Shown here: one piece after another, positions 1 to 6,255 of the stretch
Position numbering within the stretch: the stretch's first letter is position 1
How the letters are laid out: every line of letters begins with the position of its first letter
Source: Actinomycetales bacterium
GTDB lineage: Bacteria; Actinomycetota; Actinomycetes; Mycobacteriales; Mycobacteriaceae
DNA: 6,721 bases
Direction: 5' to 3'
NCBI GenBank assembly: GCA_012838715.1
Contig: DUOR01000203.1
Coordinates: 1 to 6,721, forward strand
The notes under the pieces: generated by a model
What the model was told of the DNA's origin: nothing
The model's input: only the letters and a program-made list of their open reading frames with translations
Databases searched by the model: none
Program-made: the position numbers and the translations under genes

Positions 1-611
1 CCGAAATCCGCCGCGTCCGTCCCCGGGCGCCCGCCCTGGTCAGCAAGGTCGAGGATGTCGGCGCGGCCGACCATGTCGAAGATGAAGTCGATCGCCGTGG
101 GCCGGTAGGGGATGAATTCGCCGGCGGCGTGCAGCGCGTGGATCTCGTCACGGGTGGCCCAGCGGGCGTCGGCGACCTCGGCGTTGGGGATCGCCAGGTC
201 CGCGAGCTCCATCGGGGGCACGTCACCCGCCTTCAGCAGGTAAAAGTCGTCGAAGCCGTGCCGGAAGTTGAACGTGAAATTCGGGCGGCGACCGGTCAGA
301 TCGAGCCGGATCCCCAGCTCTTCGAGCACCTCGCGCTCCGCCCCGCTCGCGCTGGATTCGCCGGCGGTGACGCTGCCGCCGACGGTGACGTCCCACATCT
401 CCGGCCAGCCGACCTTGTCGTCGGTGCGCCGCTGGATCAGCATCCGCCCGGCCGCGTCGAAAATGCACACGTGCACCACCAGATGCAGCTCGCCGGGCCG
501 AAAATCATCGCCGCGCCGCATGGTCGCGCCGGTGGGGATGCGGTCGGCGTCGTACATCGTCCACGTTTCCGCCGCGGTCTTGCCGGCATGGTCTTCGTGC
601 GCGTCCGTCAT
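1..611 (-). CDS. Nudix hydrolase (C-terminus cut by window edge)
   Basis: Nudix hydrolases cleave nucleoside diphosphates linked to another moiety, or related pyrophosphates, using divalent metal; this is probably a cytosolic enzyme. The visible 203 residues begin MTDAHEDHAGKTAAETWTMY. They carry a perfect Nudix box at residues 79-101, with the pattern G-x5-E-x7-R-E-V-L-E-E-L-G-I (G79, E85, R93, E94, E97, E98). The preceding PEMWDVTVGG and the early YDADRIPTG and LHLVVHVCIF segments match the IPP-isomerase-like Nudix subgroup. Substrate cannot be told from the sequence. An in-frame TAA lies two codons upstream of the chosen ATG (615-617), so this is the earliest start; Met19 is a later alternative. 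No Shine-Dalgarno sequence precedes the ATG, and a TATCGT hexamer at 622-627 (minus strand) would allow an almost leaderless mRNA, which is inference only. The frame is open to base 1, so the stop lies outside. Family call is firm; specificity is unknown. Confidence 0.92.
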   Translation of the reverse strand, partial: MTDAHEDHAGKTAAETWTMYDADRIPTGATMRRGDDFRPGELHLVVHVCIFDAAGRMLIQRRTDDKVGWPEMWDVTVGGSVTAGESSASGAEREVLEELGIRLDLTGRRPNFTFNFRHGFDDFYLLKAGDVPPMELADLAIPNAEVADARWATRDEIHALHAAGEFIPYRPTAIDFIFDMVGRADILDLADQGGRPGTDAADF

Positions 612-666
612 GCTTTACGACGATACGGCCCCCACATCGTCCGCCGCGCCCCGCATCTTGCAGCGG

Positions 667-749
667 TTCGTGCCATATGGGTGCCACTGATTTTCGCGAC
701 CTGGGGAAACGCGGTTGTCGACGCCGCGTTGGCATCTCTATGGCACGAA
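667..749. promoter_or_regulatory. Inverted 20-bp operator-like element upstream of the Nudix gene
   Basis: Two copies of a 20-bp element face each other at 667-686 (plus) and 730-749 (read on minus), separated by 43 bp. They agree at 17 of 20 positions and share an 11-base perfect core, TTCGTGCCATA. Within each copy the half-site GTGCCA (or ATGCCA) occurs twice at an 11-bp period, i.e. one helical turn. The nearer copy ends 56 bp before the Nudix ATG. The arrangement resembles paired operator sites for a dimeric or looping regulator. No known regulator is recognised. Confidence 0.4.
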
Positions 750-777
750 ACCCGACTGCCGGCGGGCGTCGCAAAGC

Positions 778-811
778 AAAAACCCGGCCCGCCCGTGAAG
801 GGCGAGCCGGG
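778..811 (-). terminator. Intrinsic terminator of the SGNH hydrolase gene
   Basis: Arms 783-794 and 800-811 form 11 of 12 pairs (one C-A mismatch) around the loop GTGAA. On the minus strand the stem is followed by TTTTT (778-782), then GC and TTT. It lies about 60 bp past the esterase stop codon in the correct orientation, and separates that gene from the Nudix gene downstream. Confidence 0.85.
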
Positions 812-873
812 AAAGCCGGAACACTCAGCGACGTGCGCCGATCCAGCCGGTCACGCCGGACCGGCGGCGCGAA

Positions 874-1713
874 CTAGCCGCGGTAGGCGTTGGCGACCTG
901 GGTCGCGACGACGCGGGAACCCTCGTGGGTGAGGTGGTTCGGCATGTTGTAGTTGGCGGTGTCGGAGTCGAGGAACGCGGACATGTGGCGCTCGCCATCC
1001 GGGCCGCACATGGCGGCGTCGACGTTGGAGACGTCCTTCATGTTGATGAACGTCGAGCCCGTGGCCTGGGCGACGCCGAACTGGCGGGCCTGCAGGTTCT
1101 CCTCGAGGACGCGCACCGGGGCGGCGGGCACGCGCGGGGCGTTGCCGAAGACGTTGGCGGGGCACATGTAGTTCTCGCCGTCGCGCGAGGCGATCTCGGG
1201 CAGGCCGATGACCATGACGCGGGCGTTGGGGGCGTGCTCCTTCAGGCGATTGATCGAGTCGGTGACCGACTGGTGGAACATGTCGTTCTGGATTTCGTTG
1301 GGGGCCCAGAACGCCTGCATGGCGTCGTTGGCGCCGATGGCGACGGTGATCAGCTTGGTGTTGCCGTTGACGTGGCCGTTCTGGATGGCGGTGTCGACGT
1401 AGCCGGCGAGGGTCTTCGGGGTGGTGGGCACGTAGGCGACGGTGCCGTTGCAGGTGTAGTCGTGGAGCTGCATGCCCAGCTGGTGAGCGACGTTGAAGCC
1501 GACGTTGGTGGTGGACACCGGGCAGACGTGGCCGGGGCGGCCGGTGCCGTTGGCCTCGTCGGTGGCGCCGGGGTTGGCCACGAAGGAGTCGCCGAAGGCC
1601 ACGTATTCGCCGTTGGGGTTGGCGTTCACGGTGTTGCCCGCGATGAGGGCGCCGCCGGCGGTGATGACGGCGGCGGTGGTGGCCAGGATACGGCGGCTCA
1701 TGGAGAACTTCAT
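874..1713 (-). CDS. Secreted SGNH/GDSL hydrolase (esterase/lipase)
   Basis: This is a predicted exported serine esterase or lipase of 279 residues. Residues 1-31 form a Sec-type signal peptide: basic MKFSMSRR, a hydrophobic stretch to about 26, and a likely cut after VNA (31). SGNH blocks follow: FGDSF with nucleophile Ser43, the oxyanion Gly90 in DYTCNG, GAND at 127-130 with Asn129, and the C-terminal NHLTHEG with His263. Four cysteines (64, 88, 184, 236) sit as in the Streptomyces scabies esterase-like subgroup and probably form two disulfides, consistent with export. The usual Asp three residues before the catalytic His is replaced by His260; the S. scabies enzyme likewise lacks a triad acid. 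The start chosen has AAAGGG about 5 bases upstream. An in-frame ATG further up (residues MASESIWKHH before it) lacks a ribosome site and would spoil the signal peptide. TAG at 874-876 is followed by a terminator. The natural substrate, a lipid or cell-envelope ester, is unknown. Confidence 0.93.
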   Translation of the reverse strand: MKFSMSRRILATTAAVITAGGALIAGNTVNANPNGEYVAFGDSFVANPGATDEANGTGRPGHVCPVSTTNVGFNVAHQLGMQLHDYTCNGTVAYVPTTPKTLAGYVDTAIQNGHVNGNTKLITVAIGANDAMQAFWAPNEIQNDMFHQSVTDSINRLKEHAPNARVMVIGLPEIASRDGENYMCPANVFGNAPRVPAAPVRVLEENLQARQFGVAQATGSTFINMKDVSNVDAAMCGPDGERHMSAFLDSDTANYNMPNHLTHEGSRVVATQVANAYRG

Positions 1714-1773
1714 GGTGTCCCTTTGCGGTCGGCGGTGGTGCTTCCAAATGCTTTCCGACGCCATGATTGCGGC

Positions 1774-1839
1774 ACCCGGCTCGTTTGCCGGGTATCCCGG
1801 GTTCGCTTCCCGGGTGCCCCGGGGTGCGTTCCCCGGGGC
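1774..1839 (-). promoter_or_regulatory. Three tandem GC-rich hairpins in the SGNH hydrolase leader
   Basis: Three perfect hairpins stand almost end to end. Arms 1774-1780/1787-1793 form a 7-bp stem with a 6-base loop; 1796-1801/1809-1814 form 6 bp with a 7-base loop; 1816-1824/1831-1839 form 9 bp with a 6-base loop. They fall in the presumed 5' leader, ending about 60 bases before the esterase ATG. Because the arms are variations on CCCGGG, they can also pair with one another in other combinations. No terminator T-run or known riboswitch is recognised, so a regulatory role is inference. Confidence 0.5.
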
Positions 1840-1866
1840 GCTGCGACACGGCGTCGTTATCTCCAC

Positions 1867-1898
1867 GTTATACAACAGTTTTTGTTGGGTGAAGTCAA
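1867..1898 (-). promoter_or_regulatory. Possible promoter of the SGNH hydrolase gene
   Basis: On the minus strand TTGACT (1893-1898) precedes TATAAC (1867-1872), in the only clearly AT-rich patch of this intergenic region. The spacer is 20 bp, longer than the usual 16-19, so the pairing is uncertain; actinobacterial promoters often depend mainly on the -10 box. The spacer holds a small inverted repeat (CAACA, loop AAAAC, TGTTG). ATAACG is repeated at an 11-bp period across the -10 box. A start near 1860 would give a leader of about 147 bases. Confidence 0.35.
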
Positions 1899-1952
1899 CC
1901 TCTGCTGGTCGCGGTCGCTTTTGACAGCGCGGCCACCGCGGAAGGGGATCCC

Positions 1953-1987
1953 GGGATTCGGATGCGGCCGGGGATTCGGACGCGGCC
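1953..1987. repeat. 17-bp direct repeat, two copies
   Basis: GGGATTCGGAYGCGGCC occurs at 1953-1969 and 1971-1987 with one difference (T or C at the Y), an 18-bp period. It lies between the stop codon of the PPA1309-like gene and the promoter region of the esterase gene. Parts of the two copies and neighbouring GC-rich bases can form stems, but no T-run makes it a clear terminator. Confidence 0.6.
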
Positions 1988-2011
1988 CGCGAATGGGTCC
2001 GGCCCCGGCCG

Positions 2012-2605
2012 TCAGCCCTCGACGGCGAGGAACGTGGAGCGGAGCGCGGCGACGACGCCGTCGGCGAGGCCGTCACCGGACTTCAGGTCCACGTCGTCCT
2101 CGGCGAAGGGGCCCCGTTCCTCCAGTTCGCGTTCGGTGGGGCGGGGCTGGATGAGGGTGAGCTCCGGGCCGTCGTCAAGCACACCCGTGAACAGCCGGGC
2201 CTGCCGCGCGGCGCCCGCCCCCGCGCCACCCGCGCCGGCGCGGAGTTCCTCGAGGCTCAGGCCCTCGATGGAATCGGCGTCGTCGGGGCTGACGACCAGA
2301 ATCTCCTGGGCCAGCACCGCGCCGACGACGCCCGTCGGCCAGGACGTGCGCGCGATGAAGTCGCCGAGTTCGGGGGAGCCGCCCTCGATGCCGTCGGGAA
2401 GCTCCTCCTGCACGACGAGGGTCAGCGGCGACTCGTCGAGCAGCTCCGGGTCGAGGGCATCGGCGACCAGCTCGGTGGGGACCAGGGCGAACAAGGTCGG
2501 CGACGCGTCCCAACCCTCCGCGTGGACGAAGTCGACGGCCTCGCGGACCGAACGGTTGAGGGCCTGCTGGGAGAAATCGGAGCCTTGCGGCAACCCACCG
2601 GACAT
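2012..2605 (-). CDS. PPA1309-like conserved actinobacterial protein, function unknown
   Basis: A soluble, acidic 197-residue protein with no signal peptide or membrane segment. It resembles the uncharacterised family that I recall being named after a Cutibacterium acnes protein (PPA1309). Family-like segments in order are GWDASPTLFALVPT (31-44), LTLVVQEELPDG (about 61-71), WPTGVVGAVLAQEILVV (88-104), ARQARLFTGVL in the second half, and a C-terminal LADGVVAALRSTF. A Gly/Ala-rich linker (RAGAGGAGAGAA) precedes the ARQARLF segment. An in-frame TAA (2621-2623) six codons upstream leaves ATG 2605 as the only early ATG, with GAAAGG nine bases before it. It is divergently arranged with the UPF0182 gene, and that adjacency is seen in other actinobacteria as far as I recall, hinting at a linked role. 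No catalytic motif is visible. The exact family number is from memory and should be checked. Confidence 0.85.
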   Translation of the reverse strand: MSGGLPQGSDFSQQALNRSVREAVDFVHAEGWDASPTLFALVPTELVADALDPELLDESPLTLVVQEELPDGIEGGSPELGDFIARTSWPTGVVGAVLAQEILVVSPDDADSIEGLSLEELRAGAGGAGAGAARQARLFTGVLDDGPELTLIQPRPTERELEERGPFAEDDVDLKSGDGLADGVVAALRSTFLAVEG

Positions 2606-2622
2606 GCGACGTGGCCTTTCTT

Positions 2623-2646
2623 ATACGGGTTCTCTGATACGGGTTC
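2623..2646. repeat. 10-bp direct repeat at the PPA1309-like gene start
   Basis: ATACGGGTTC occurs twice (2623-2632 and 2637-2646) with a 14-bp period, directly upstream of the ribosome binding site of the minus-strand gene. On the minus strand the copy nearer the gene runs into TATAAG (2620-2625), a possible -10 box, so a protein bound here could control the gene. It might instead be a chance duplication. Confidence 0.45.
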
Positions 2647-2805
2647 GTGGACGGCTTGGCGGAACGGGCGCGCCCACCTTGGGGTGCCCGCCCGGGACGG
2701 CCGGGTGCGCCCGCCGGGTTCACCCAGGGCACCCGGGTGATCGCCCGCAGGGATCGCCCTGAGGGATCAGCCGGGGCCGGGAACAAACTGGGGGGACTTT
2801 TTCTT

Positions 2806-2868
2806 TACAGTAGGGGAAGACCTCGCAATTGCTTGTGATCCGCAACCCCCCGACTAGGAGACCCCTTG
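2806..2868 (+). promoter_or_regulatory. Promoter -10 box and ribosome site of the UPF0182 gene
   Basis: TACAGT at 2806-2811 fits the actinobacterial -10 pattern TANANT; no good -35 box is seen at the proper distance. A start near 2818 would give a leader of about 48 bases. TAGGAG at 2855-2860 stands five bases before TTG 2866, a strong ribosome site that decides the start codon. An in-frame TGA at 2836-2838 rules out any earlier start. Confidence 0.5.
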
Positions 2869-5868
2869 TCCACACGCCCGATCCGGACGGGCCGCGGGAT
2901 GCAGAGACCACAGTGGCTCATCGCCATCGTGATGATTCTCGCCCTCCTCGCCCTGTTCATTCCAGTTCTCGTGAATGTCGTCGTCGACTTCAAATGGTTC
3001 GGGGAGGTGGGGTACCGGTCCGTTTTCACCACCGCGTGGGTGACCAGGGTCGTGTTGTTCCTGCTCGTCGGCCTCGTCGTCGGCGGCATCGTTTTCCTGT
3101 CCCTGTGGTTGGCGTACCGGCATCGCCCCGATGAGCCGCTGAACGTCGATCCGCAGAGCCCGCAGGCCGTGTACCGCAAGCTCGTCGAGGGTGGCCGCAA
3201 GACGGTGCTCATCGGTGTGCCGGTGCTGTTCGGCCTGTTCGCGGGGCTCATCGGCCAGGGTGCGTGGCGGACCGTGCAGATGTTCCTCAACGGCGGTGAT
3301 TTCGGCCAGACGGATCCGCAGTTCGGCAAGGACCTCGGGTTCTACGCCTTCGATCTGCCGTTCTGGCGTTTCCTCGCCGATACCGCGATTCTGGCGGTCA
3401 TCGTCGCGTTCCTGCTGTCGCTGCTGACGCACTACCTGCTCGGCGGCATCCGCGCGGGCAATCCGACGACGGGCGACAAGACCCGCGTGTCCGGCGCCGC
3501 CCGCGCCCAGTTGGCCACGTGGGCCGGCGTTTTCATGCTGCTGAAGGCCGCCGCCTACTGGCTGGACCGCTACGACATGCTGGGCAACCGCCAGCAGACG
3601 TTCACCGGCGGTTCCTACACCGACATCAATGCGCTGCTGCCCGCGAAGATCGTGCTGCTGGTCATCTCCATCGTGGTGGCCGCCGCGTTCTTCGCCGCGA
3701 TTTTCCTGCGCAACCTGGCCATCCCCGCGATGGCGACGGTGCTGATGCTCGTGTCCGCCGGCATCATCGGCGTCGCCTGGCCGCTCGTCGTCGAGCAGTT
3801 CTCCGTGTCGCCGAACCGCGCCGCCAAGGAGCGGGACTACATCGAGCGCAACATCGAGTCGACGCGGTACCACTACGGGCTTACCGACGAGCAGGTGACC
3901 ATCGAGCGCAACTGGGGCGTCCCCGGTGAGGAAGAGGAGGACGCCAACTCCCAGGAGGAGGGCGCCGAGTCCATCGCCCGCGACACCAACACGCTCTCGA
4001 ACATCCGCATCCTCGACCCGGAGGTGCTGCCGCCGACGTTCACGCAGCAGCGTCAGCTGAAGAACTTCTACGGCTTCCCGTCGTCGCTGTCCATCGACCG
4101 TTACGAGGTCGACGGCGAGATGCAGGACTTCGTCGTCGCCGCCCGCGAGATGAATCCGCAGACCCTGCAGGGCAACCAGCAGGACTGGATCAACCGCCAC
4201 ACGGTGTACACGCACGGCAACGGTTTCGTGGCCGCGCCGGCGAACCGCGTGGACGAGGTCGCCACCGAGGCGGGGTCGGCCCGTGGCGGTTACCCGCTGT
4301 ACACGGTGGCCGACCTGTTCGAGTCGGAGGACCCGAACGGGATGAACCTGAACCTCGAGCAGCCGCGCATCTACTACGGCCCGGTCATCGCCGACTCCGA
4401 CGCGGATTACGCCATCGTCGGCGGTTCCGGCGACGGCGTCGACTACGAGTACGATTCCGACGGCGAGAACTTCACTTATGACGGTGAGGGCGGCGTCCGT
4501 GTGGGTGGCTTCCTCAACCGTGCCCTGTTCGCCACCCGCTACGGCGAGATGAACATCCTGCTGTCGGATCGCATCGGCGACGACACCCGCATCATCTACG
4601 AGCGCGACCCGCGCGAGCGCGTGCACCGCGTCGCCCCGTGGCTGACCACCGACTCCCGCACCTACCCGGCCGTCATCGACGGCCGCATCAAGTGGGTCGT
4701 CGACGGGTACACCACCCTGGCGTCGATGCCGTACTCGGAGCGCACCAGCCTCCAGGAGGCGACGCAGGACTCCCTGAACCCCGACGGGACGCCGGCGCAG
4801 CTGCCGAACCGTGAGGTCAGCTACATCCGCAACTCGGTGAAGGCGACGGTCGACGCGTACGACGGCACCGTGGAGCTGTACGAGTTCGACGAGGAGGACC
4901 CGGTGCTGCAGGCGTGGCGCGGGGTGTTCCCGGGCGTCGTGCAGGACAAGTCGGAGATTTCCGACGAGCTGATGCAGCACCTGCGGTACCCGGAGGATCT
5001 GTTCAAGGTGCAGCGTGAGCTGATGGCCCGCTACCACGTGTCGGACCCGGGCATCTTCTTCACCAACGACGCCTTCTGGTCGGTGCCGAGTGACCCGACC
5101 GCGCCGGAGGAGCAGGGCCTGTCGCAGCCGCCGTACTATGTGGTGGCCGCCGACCCGGAGACGGGGGAGCCCAGCTTCCAGCTGATTTCCGCGTTCCGTG
5201 GCCTGGACCGTGAGTTCCTGTCCGCCCACATGTCCGTGTCCTCGGACCCGGAGACGTACGGGCGGATCACCATCCGCGCCTTGCCGACGAACACCCAGAC
5301 GATGGGCCCGAAGCAGGCGCAGGACACGATGATGTCCGCCGATGAGGTCGCGCAGGACCGGACGCTGTTGGAGGGCACCAACGTGGTGACCAACGGCAAC
5401 CTGCTGACCTTGCCGGTGGGTGACGGCGAAATCCTCTACGTCGAGCCCGTGTACACGCAGCGCCAGGGCCAGGAGACGGCGTTCCCGAAGCTGCTGCGCA
5501 TCCTGGTGTCCTACCGGGGTGAGGTCGGCTACGCGCCGACGGTGTCCGAGGCGCTGAGCCAGGTGGGCATCGACGCGACGCAGGTCGCCCGGGAACGCGG
5601 CGAGGAGGACGCCCCGACCGTCAACGGCGACGCCGACGACGAGGACGCCGACACCCAGGAGGCGACCACCGGCGACGACGATGCCGGCGCCGCCGGGGGC
5701 GAACGTGAAGTCGACGTCGCGGCCCGCGACGCGGCGGCCGAGCGCATCGCCGACGCCCTCGACCGTCTGCAGGCCGCCCAGGCCAGCGGCGACTACGCCG
5801 CCCAGGGCCAGGCCCTCGCCGACCTGGACCGCGCCGCCGCCGATTACCAGCGCGCCAACGGCCAGTAG
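2866..5868 (+). CDS. UPF0182 (COG1615) large membrane protein, function unknown
   Basis: A 1000-residue integral membrane protein, full length for the family; the Mycobacterium tuberculosis member is Rv3193c. Seven hydrophobic helices are visible: about 18-40, 60-83, 112-131, 166-192, 216-233, 260-281 and 284-309. The first is followed by the family hallmark KWFGEVGYRSVF (43-54). After the last helix comes the conserved PNRAAKERDYIERNIESTR segment (316-334), then a large soluble domain of about 570 residues, probably extracytoplasmic. Two acidic low-complexity stretches occur: 355-368 (EEEEDANSQEEGAE) and 913-939, rich in Asp and Glu. The latter links to a C-terminal Ala-rich helix (947-1000), typical of the family. 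Translation starts at TTG, supported by TAGGAG five bases upstream; ATG 2899 (residue 12) has no such site. The gene stands alone, divergent from the PPA1309-like gene, and ends in TAG before a strong hairpin. Its molecular role is not known to me. Confidence 0.97.
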   Translation: MSTRPIRTGRGMQRPQWLIAIVMILALLALFIPVLVNVVVDFKWFGEVGYRSVFTTAWVTRVVLFLLVGLVVGGIVFLSLWLAYRHRPDEPLNVDPQSPQAVYRKLVEGGRKTVLIGVPVLFGLFAGLIGQGAWRTVQMFLNGGDFGQTDPQFGKDLGFYAFDLPFWRFLADTAILAVIVAFLLSLLTHYLLGGIRAGNPTTGDKTRVSGAARAQLATWAGVFMLLKAAAYWLDRYDMLGNRQQTFTGGSYTDINALLPAKIVLLVISIVVAAAFFAAIFLRNLAIPAMATVLMLVSAGIIGVAWPLVVEQFSVSPNRAAKERDYIERNIESTRYHYGLTDEQVTIERNWGVPGEEEEDANSQEEGAESIARDTNTLSNIRILDPEVLPPTFTQQRQLKNFYGFPSSLSIDRYEVDGEMQDFVVAAREMNPQTLQGNQQDWINRHTVYTHGNGFVAAPANRVDEVATEAGSARGGYPLYTVADLFESEDPNGMNLNLEQPRIYYGPVIADSDADYAIVGGSGDGVDYEYDSDGENFTYDGEGGVRVGGFLNRALFATRYGEMNILLSDRIGDDTRIIYERDPRERVHRVAPWLTTDSRTYPAVIDGRIKWVVDGYTTLASMPYSERTSLQEATQDSLNPDGTPAQLPNREVSYIRNSVKATVDAYDGTVELYEFDEEDPVLQAWRGVFPGVVQDKSEISDELMQHLRYPEDLFKVQRELMARYHVSDPGIFFTNDAFWSVPSDPTAPEEQGLSQPPYYVVAADPETGEPSFQLISAFRGLDREFLSAHMSVSSDPETYGRITIRALPTNTQTMGPKQAQDTMMSADEVAQDRTLLEGTNVVTNGNLLTLPVGDGEILYVEPVYTQRQGQETAFPKLLRILVSYRGEVGYAPTVSEALSQVGIDATQVARERGEEDAPTVNGDADDEDADTQEATTGDDDAGAAGGEREVDVAARDAAAERIADALDRLQAAQASGDYAAQGQALADLDRAAADYQRANGQ

Positions 5869-5889
5869 TTGGGGCGAGCGCGCAAAGCC

Positions 5890-5935
5890 ATCCCCTGGTC
5901 GACCAGAAACCTGGTTGACCAGGGGATTGGTCTTT
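5890..5935 (+). terminator. Hairpin terminator after the UPF0182 gene
   Basis: Arms 5890-5906 and 5911-5927 form a 17-bp stem (one G-U wobble) around the loop AAAC, starting 22 bases after the stop codon. The tail TTGGTCTTT is only moderately T-rich, so termination may be imperfect and some read-through into the tRNA is possible. Each arm contains a near-copy of CTGGTCGACCAG, itself a 12-bp palindrome. Confidence 0.8.
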
Positions 5936-6030
5936 CCTTGGGGGTGGCTGATACTGTTACATCTCGTTGGCCCGCCGGGTTGGTGAATACCACAAAGGCA
6001 CAGGGTCGGCACCCGCTGCAGACAGCGTGA

Positions 6031-6060
6031 TTATGAATTCGTAAGCGTTCATGTTATGGT
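6031..6060 (+). promoter_or_regulatory. Probable promoter of the initiator tRNA
   Basis: An AT-rich island precedes the tRNA. TATGGT (6055-6060) fits a -10 box and TTATGA (6031-6036) is a weak -35 at 18 bp spacing; transcription would start near 6067, giving an 8-base 5' leader. The -35 side overlaps a 14-bp near-palindrome centred on GAATTC (6031-6044, six of seven pairs). Confidence 0.5.
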
Positions 6061-6074
6061 GTGCAAGCAGTCGA

Positions 6075-6151
6075 CGCGGGGTGGAGCAGCTCGGTAGCTC
6101 GCTGGGCTCATAACCCAGAGGTCGTAGGTTCGAATCCTGCCCCCGCTACCA
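6075..6151 (+). tRNA. Initiator tRNA-fMet (anticodon CAT)
   Basis: A complete 77-base cloverleaf with CCA encoded. It has acceptor arms CGCGGGG and CCCCGCT, a D-arm GAGC/GCTC, the anticodon arm CTGGG-CTCATAA-CCCAG with CAT at 6109-6111, and a T-arm GTAGG-TTCGAAT-CCTGC. It is an initiator and not an elongator because position 1 (C) is unpaired with position 72 (here T), and the anticodon stem has the three consecutive G-C pairs that bind the P site. It supplies formyl-methionine for translation starts. C1 facing U72, not A72 as in E. coli, is how I recall other actinobacteria. Confidence 0.98.
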
Positions 6152-6159
6152 CGTGAACG

Positions 6160-6190
6160 AAGGCCCCCGGCATTACGCCGGGGGCCTTTG
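6160..6190 (+). terminator. Intrinsic terminator after tRNA-fMet
   Basis: Arms 6160-6171 and 6177-6188 make a perfect 12-bp stem, AAGGCCCCCGGC paired with its complement, around the loop ATTAC, ending in TTT. It starts eight bases after the tRNA CCA. It may also stop transcripts arriving from the converging regulator gene, although the minus-strand tail is poor in T. Confidence 0.88.
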
Positions 6191-6255
6191 TCGTGCCCGG
6201 ACTTTCCGGCGCGGGCGAGGCCACGGGCGGTGGGTCCTTCGTCGTGTCCGCCGAG

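Noticed and set aside
741..757. TGGCACG resembling a sigma-54 -24 box
   Set aside because: No TTGCW at the required spacing, and actinobacteria generally lack sigma-54; the hexamer is better explained as one half-site of the repeated element.
677..877. Small 66-codon plus-strand frame in the intergenic region
   Set aside because: It overlaps the esterase terminator, is Arg-rich, lacks a ribosome site and has no recognisable motif.
129..932. Long plus-strand open frame opposite the Nudix gene, and 268-690
   Set aside because: The minus strand encodes a perfect Nudix box; these frames are Pro/Arg/Ala-rich antisense shadows, and the longer one runs across the intergenic region and a terminator.
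1714..2076. In-frame upstream extension of the esterase by 121 codons
   Set aside because: It would cover the promoter-like region and triple hairpin and place the signal peptide in the middle of the protein; ATG 1713 has a ribosome site and begins a textbook signal peptide.
925..2154. Plus-strand open frame of about 400 codons opposite the esterase
   Set aside because: Gly/Val/Asp-rich shadow of a gene that has a signal peptide and all SGNH blocks on the minus strand.
2854..6012. A 1052-codon open frame on the minus strand, antisense to the whole UPF0182 gene
   Set aside because: It mirrors the codon phase of the GC-rich sense gene, is low in complexity (Val, Gly, Arg and His rich) with no recognisable domain, and runs through the terminator. 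The sense frame is a clear full-length family member.
6075..6151. The tRNA as an integration site for a mobile element
   Set aside because: No integrase gene and no repeat of the tRNA 3' end is visible in the window.
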